Part shown: positions 61,857 to 64,000 of the stretch, in pieces
How the letters are laid out: the number at the start of each line of letters is the position of its first letter
Position numbering within the stretch: position 1 is the first letter of the stretch
Assembly: GCA_019636285.1 (NCBI GenBank)
Contig: JAHBXV010000003.1
Span: forward strand, 1 to 64,000
Direction: 5' to 3'
Source: Planctomycetaceae bacterium
GTDB taxonomy: Bacteria; Planctomycetota; Planctomycetia; Planctomycetales; Planctomycetaceae
DNA: 64,000 bases
The notes under the pieces: model-generated
What the model saw: only the letters and a program-made list of their open reading frames with translations
Told to the model about the DNA's origin: nothing
Databases searched by the model: none
Program-made: the position numbers and the translations under genes

Positions 61857-63389
61857 ATGGCTGACAAACTCAATGCCGGCGCGGAATTAATGGAGTTGTT
61901 GCGCGCGGGAGAACTTCTAGCCTCGTGCGGAAATGTTCTCTCGTGGGATGAACAGACGGTGATGCCGCCCGGCGGCGCGGCGCACCGGTCCGAGCAACTG
62001 GCGCTGCTGGCTGGGCTGGCTCACGACCGGCGGGTCGATCCGCGAATTGGCGAACTGCTGTCGCTTTTGCAGAATGACGCGGGAATCGAACCGCTATCCG
62101 ACTTGGGCGTCACGGTTCGCGAGTCTCGGCGTCTGTATGATCGTCACGTCCGGTTACCGCGGCGGCTAGTCTCGGAACTCAGTCGCGTGACCTCGCTGGC
62201 CCAGCAGGCGTGGGTCGAGGCGCGTCGGGAAAACCGCTTTGAAGGTTTCCGGCCCTGGCTCGAACAGGTTGTCCGACTGAAGCGGGAGGAAGCCGAAGCC
62301 CTCGTCCGGCCGGGAGAAGAATTATACGACGCGTTGCTGGAAGACTACGAACCTCGCATGACGAGTCGGGAAGTGGCGGAGATTTTCGCGCCGTTGCGGC
62401 GCGAATTAACATTGCTCGTCTCGGCCATCGATTCGTCTGGCCACAAGCTGCCTGTCGATCTTGTTCACAGGTCATACCCGGTTGCCTCGCAGCGAGTCTT
62501 CGTGAAACATGCGGCCGCCGCGATTGGCTTCGACTTTCAGCGCGGCTATCTCGCCGAATCGGCCCATCCGTTTTGCAGCGGGATCGGTCCGGGAGACTGT
62601 CGTCTGACCACCCGCTACGATGAAAGGGCTCTGAACACGGCATTATTCGGCGTCCTTCACGAGGCGGGTCACGGAATCTACGAACAGGGCCTGCGGGAAG
62701 AATGCTTCGGACTTCCACCTGGACAGGCGGTCTCCCTAGGGGTTCATGAGTCTCAATCGCGGTTGTGGGAAAACCTGGTCGGGCGCGGGAGGCCGTTCTG
62801 GCGGCATTTCTTCCCGCTGCTCAAGCAGACTTTCCCCGGCACGCTCGACGGCGTGGCGGAAGACGACTTTCATGCGGCGCTCAATCACGTCGCGCCAACA
62901 TTCATTCGCGTGGAAGCCGACGAAGTGACGTATAATCTGCACATCATGTTGCGTTTTGAACTGGAGCGAGCGCTGCTCGGAGGCAACCTCGCGGTTTCCG
63001 ACGTCCCCGAGGCATGGCGTCAGCTTTTCCAAAATTACTTTGGCCGCACCCCGGCGACCGATCGAGACGGTTGTTTGCAGGACATCCACTGGTCGGCGGG
63101 ACTGTTTGGTTATTTTCCAACGTACACGCTTGGAAACTTGTATGCAGCGGAACTGATGGCGGCGGCCCGCGGACAAATTTCCGACCTCGACTCGCAATTC
63201 GCGCGGGGCGAGTTTGGCGAACTGAGAGCCTGGCTGCGGGAGTCGATTCATCGGCAGGGGCGACGATACGCCCCGCGCGAACTCATCGAGCGGGCCATAG
63301 AGCGACCGGTGACAGCCGAACCGCTCCTCGCCCATCTTTGGGGCAAGTTCGGTGAACTCTACGGAATCTCGCGACCAGCCGTCGCTTAG
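61857..63389 (+). CDS. M32 metallocarboxypeptidase (Taq-type)
   Basis: 510 residues with the M32 features: CGNVLSWDEQTVMPPGG, zinc motif LHEAGHGIYEQ (around residue 268), GVHESQSRLWENLVGR with the third zinc ligand, and IRVEADEVTYNLHIMLRFE. Near the end, FPTYTLGNLYAAELM and GEFGELRAWLRE match the family. It removes C-terminal residues from peptides in the cytoplasm. The ATG at 61857 was chosen; a GTG 14 codons upstream exists. Confidence 0.95.
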   Translation: MADKLNAGAELMELLRAGELLASCGNVLSWDEQTVMPPGGAAHRSEQLALLAGLAHDRRVDPRIGELLSLLQNDAGIEPLSDLGVTVRESRRLYDRHVRLPRRLVSELSRVTSLAQQAWVEARRENRFEGFRPWLEQVVRLKREEAEALVRPGEELYDALLEDYEPRMTSREVAEIFAPLRRELTLLVSAIDSSGHKLPVDLVHRSYPVASQRVFVKHAAAAIGFDFQRGYLAESAHPFCSGIGPGDCRLTTRYDERALNTALFGVLHEAGHGIYEQGLREECFGLPPGQAVSLGVHESQSRLWENLVGRGRPFWRHFFPLLKQTFPGTLDGVAEDDFHAALNHVAPTFIRVEADEVTYNLHIMLRFELERALLGGNLAVSDVPEAWRQLFQNYFGRTPATDRDGCLQDIHWSAGLFGYFPTYTLGNLYAAELMAAARGQISDLDSQFARGEFGELRAWLRESIHRQGRRYAPRELIERAIERPVTAEPLLAHLWGKFGELYGISRPAVA

Positions 63390-63445
63390 CTTCCGTAGAC
63401 TCTCCAGTTGGCGACTGGAAGCAAAGGCAGAAGGAAATGCCAGGC

Positions 63446-64000
63446 ATGAGCGAATCCCCGGTTCCCGCGCGATCGTCGTCGCGAAGTGTTCTCAAAGTCC
63501 TGGTTCTGACCCTGGCCAGTGTCTCGATCTTGACCTGGGCGCTCCGACAGGCAAATCGGTCCCAACAGAGCCCGCTGGTGGGGCAACCCTGTCCCCCCAT
63601 TCAAGCCGCCGGCTGGTTGAATGCCGATGAAACGCCCGAAGCAACGAGCAAAGGCCAGGTCACCGTTGTTGGTGCCTTCGCCTGGTGGTGCGGCCCTTGC
63701 CTGAAGCACTCCCCGAAAGATGTCGCGCTGTTCGAGAAGTTTAACGACCGCGGCGTTCGCTTCGTATCGTTGACCGCCGAAGGAGAAGCGACGCTCGACA
63801 AGACGAAGGTGTTTCTCAACGCCGCCCGCTATTCATGGCCGGTTGGCTACGGTGCGAAAAGATCGTTGCTGGCGTTGGCCGCGGGATACATCCCGCAGGC
63901 GTGGGTGGTCGACTCCACGAACACCATTATTTGGGCGACGGGAAGCCCCGGCTCGATCGACGCCGCGATCGAACGCGCGCTGAGCGACACGAAACCCCGT
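63446..64000 (+). CDS. Thioredoxin-like (TlpA/ResA) protein, cut by window end
   Basis: At least 185 residues. An N-terminal anchor (SVLKVLVLTLASVSILTWAL), then a thioredoxin fold with AWWCGPCLKHSP (WCGPC near residue 82) and GYIPQAWVVDS (cis-Pro region). Periplasmic thiol-disulfide exchange or cytochrome c maturation is likely. AAGGA is 10 nt before ATG 63446; a nearer ATG (63437) is too close. The gene continues beyond the window. Confidence 0.85.
   Translation, partial: MSESPVPARSSSRSVLKVLVLTLASVSILTWALRQANRSQQSPLVGQPCPPIQAAGWLNADETPEATSKGQVTVVGAFAWWCGPCLKHSPKDVALFEKFNDRGVRFVSLTAEGEATLDKTKVFLNAARYSWPVGYGAKRSLLALAAGYIPQAWVVDSTNTIIWATGSPGSIDAAIERALSDTKPR

Overview
The window looks like a chromosomal segment from a planctomycete. 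This is inferred from gene content: a Gly/Arg-rich secreted TPR protein, a single-chain ethanolamine ammonia-lyase, a fused cbb3 oxidase CcoNO, FloA, receiver-plus-ATPase regulators, and high but not extreme GC with mixed ATG/GTG/TTG starts. No rRNA, tRNA or CRISPR array was seen. The only mobile element is a 5'-truncated IS5-type relic near 54.5-55.1 kb.

Layout. 0.2-7.1 kb: an AspT/YidE-type transporter, two secreted proteins (SnoaL-like and TPR) and a membrane-anchored glycerophosphodiesterase. 7.3-13.3 kb: a five-gene minus-strand catabolic cluster (NHL/PAL-like, zinc alcohol dehydrogenase, HpaI aldolase fused to a bicupin, 2-hydroxyacid dehydrogenase, SMP-30 lactonase). 14.1-20.2 kb: a fused EutB-EutC ethanolamine ammonia-lyase with a twin-arginine-like leader. 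It is followed by a globin-coupled histidine kinase, a stand-alone receiver and an NtrC-type sigma-54 activator. 20.6-29.2 kb: a complete cbb3 oxidase operon (ccoNO, ccoQ, mono-heme ccoP, ccoG, ccoH-like, a TauE/SafE-like membrane protein, ccoI, ccoS).

29.3-34.1 kb: a regulatory block with a FixL-like heme-PAS kinase and its LuxR-type partner, two paralogous receiver-only proteins, a possible tiny ORF, a BON protein, CsrA and a cyclic-nucleotide-binding protein lacking an HTH. 34.1-44.5 kb: a tightly coupled group 3b [NiFe]-hydrogenase (order B-G-D-A) with its protease and hypABFCDE. 44.5-48.8 kb, minus strand: a cytochrome c'-like protein, PEP synthase and a CoA-transferase. 49.7-54.5 kb: three SDR dehydrogenases, topoisomerase IB and a small membrane protein. 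54.5-64 kb: the IS relic, a CAP-domain protein, a receiver/HATPase regulator, a truncated haemoglobin, an EamA transporter, FloA, a RidA-like protein, a polysaccharide deacetylase, an M32 carboxypeptidase and a thioredoxin-like protein cut by the window end.

How it fits together (inference): 16-44.5 kb reads as a low-oxygen energy island. Two predicted heme-based gas sensors sit beside a high-affinity oxidase and an NAD(P)-coupled hydrogenase, with CsrA and receiver proteins in between. The least ordinary pieces are the apparently exported EutBC fusion with its globin-sensor/sigma-54 relay, the FixL-like heme-PAS on a HisKA_3 kinase flanked by receiver-only paralogues, and the aldolase-bicupin fusion.
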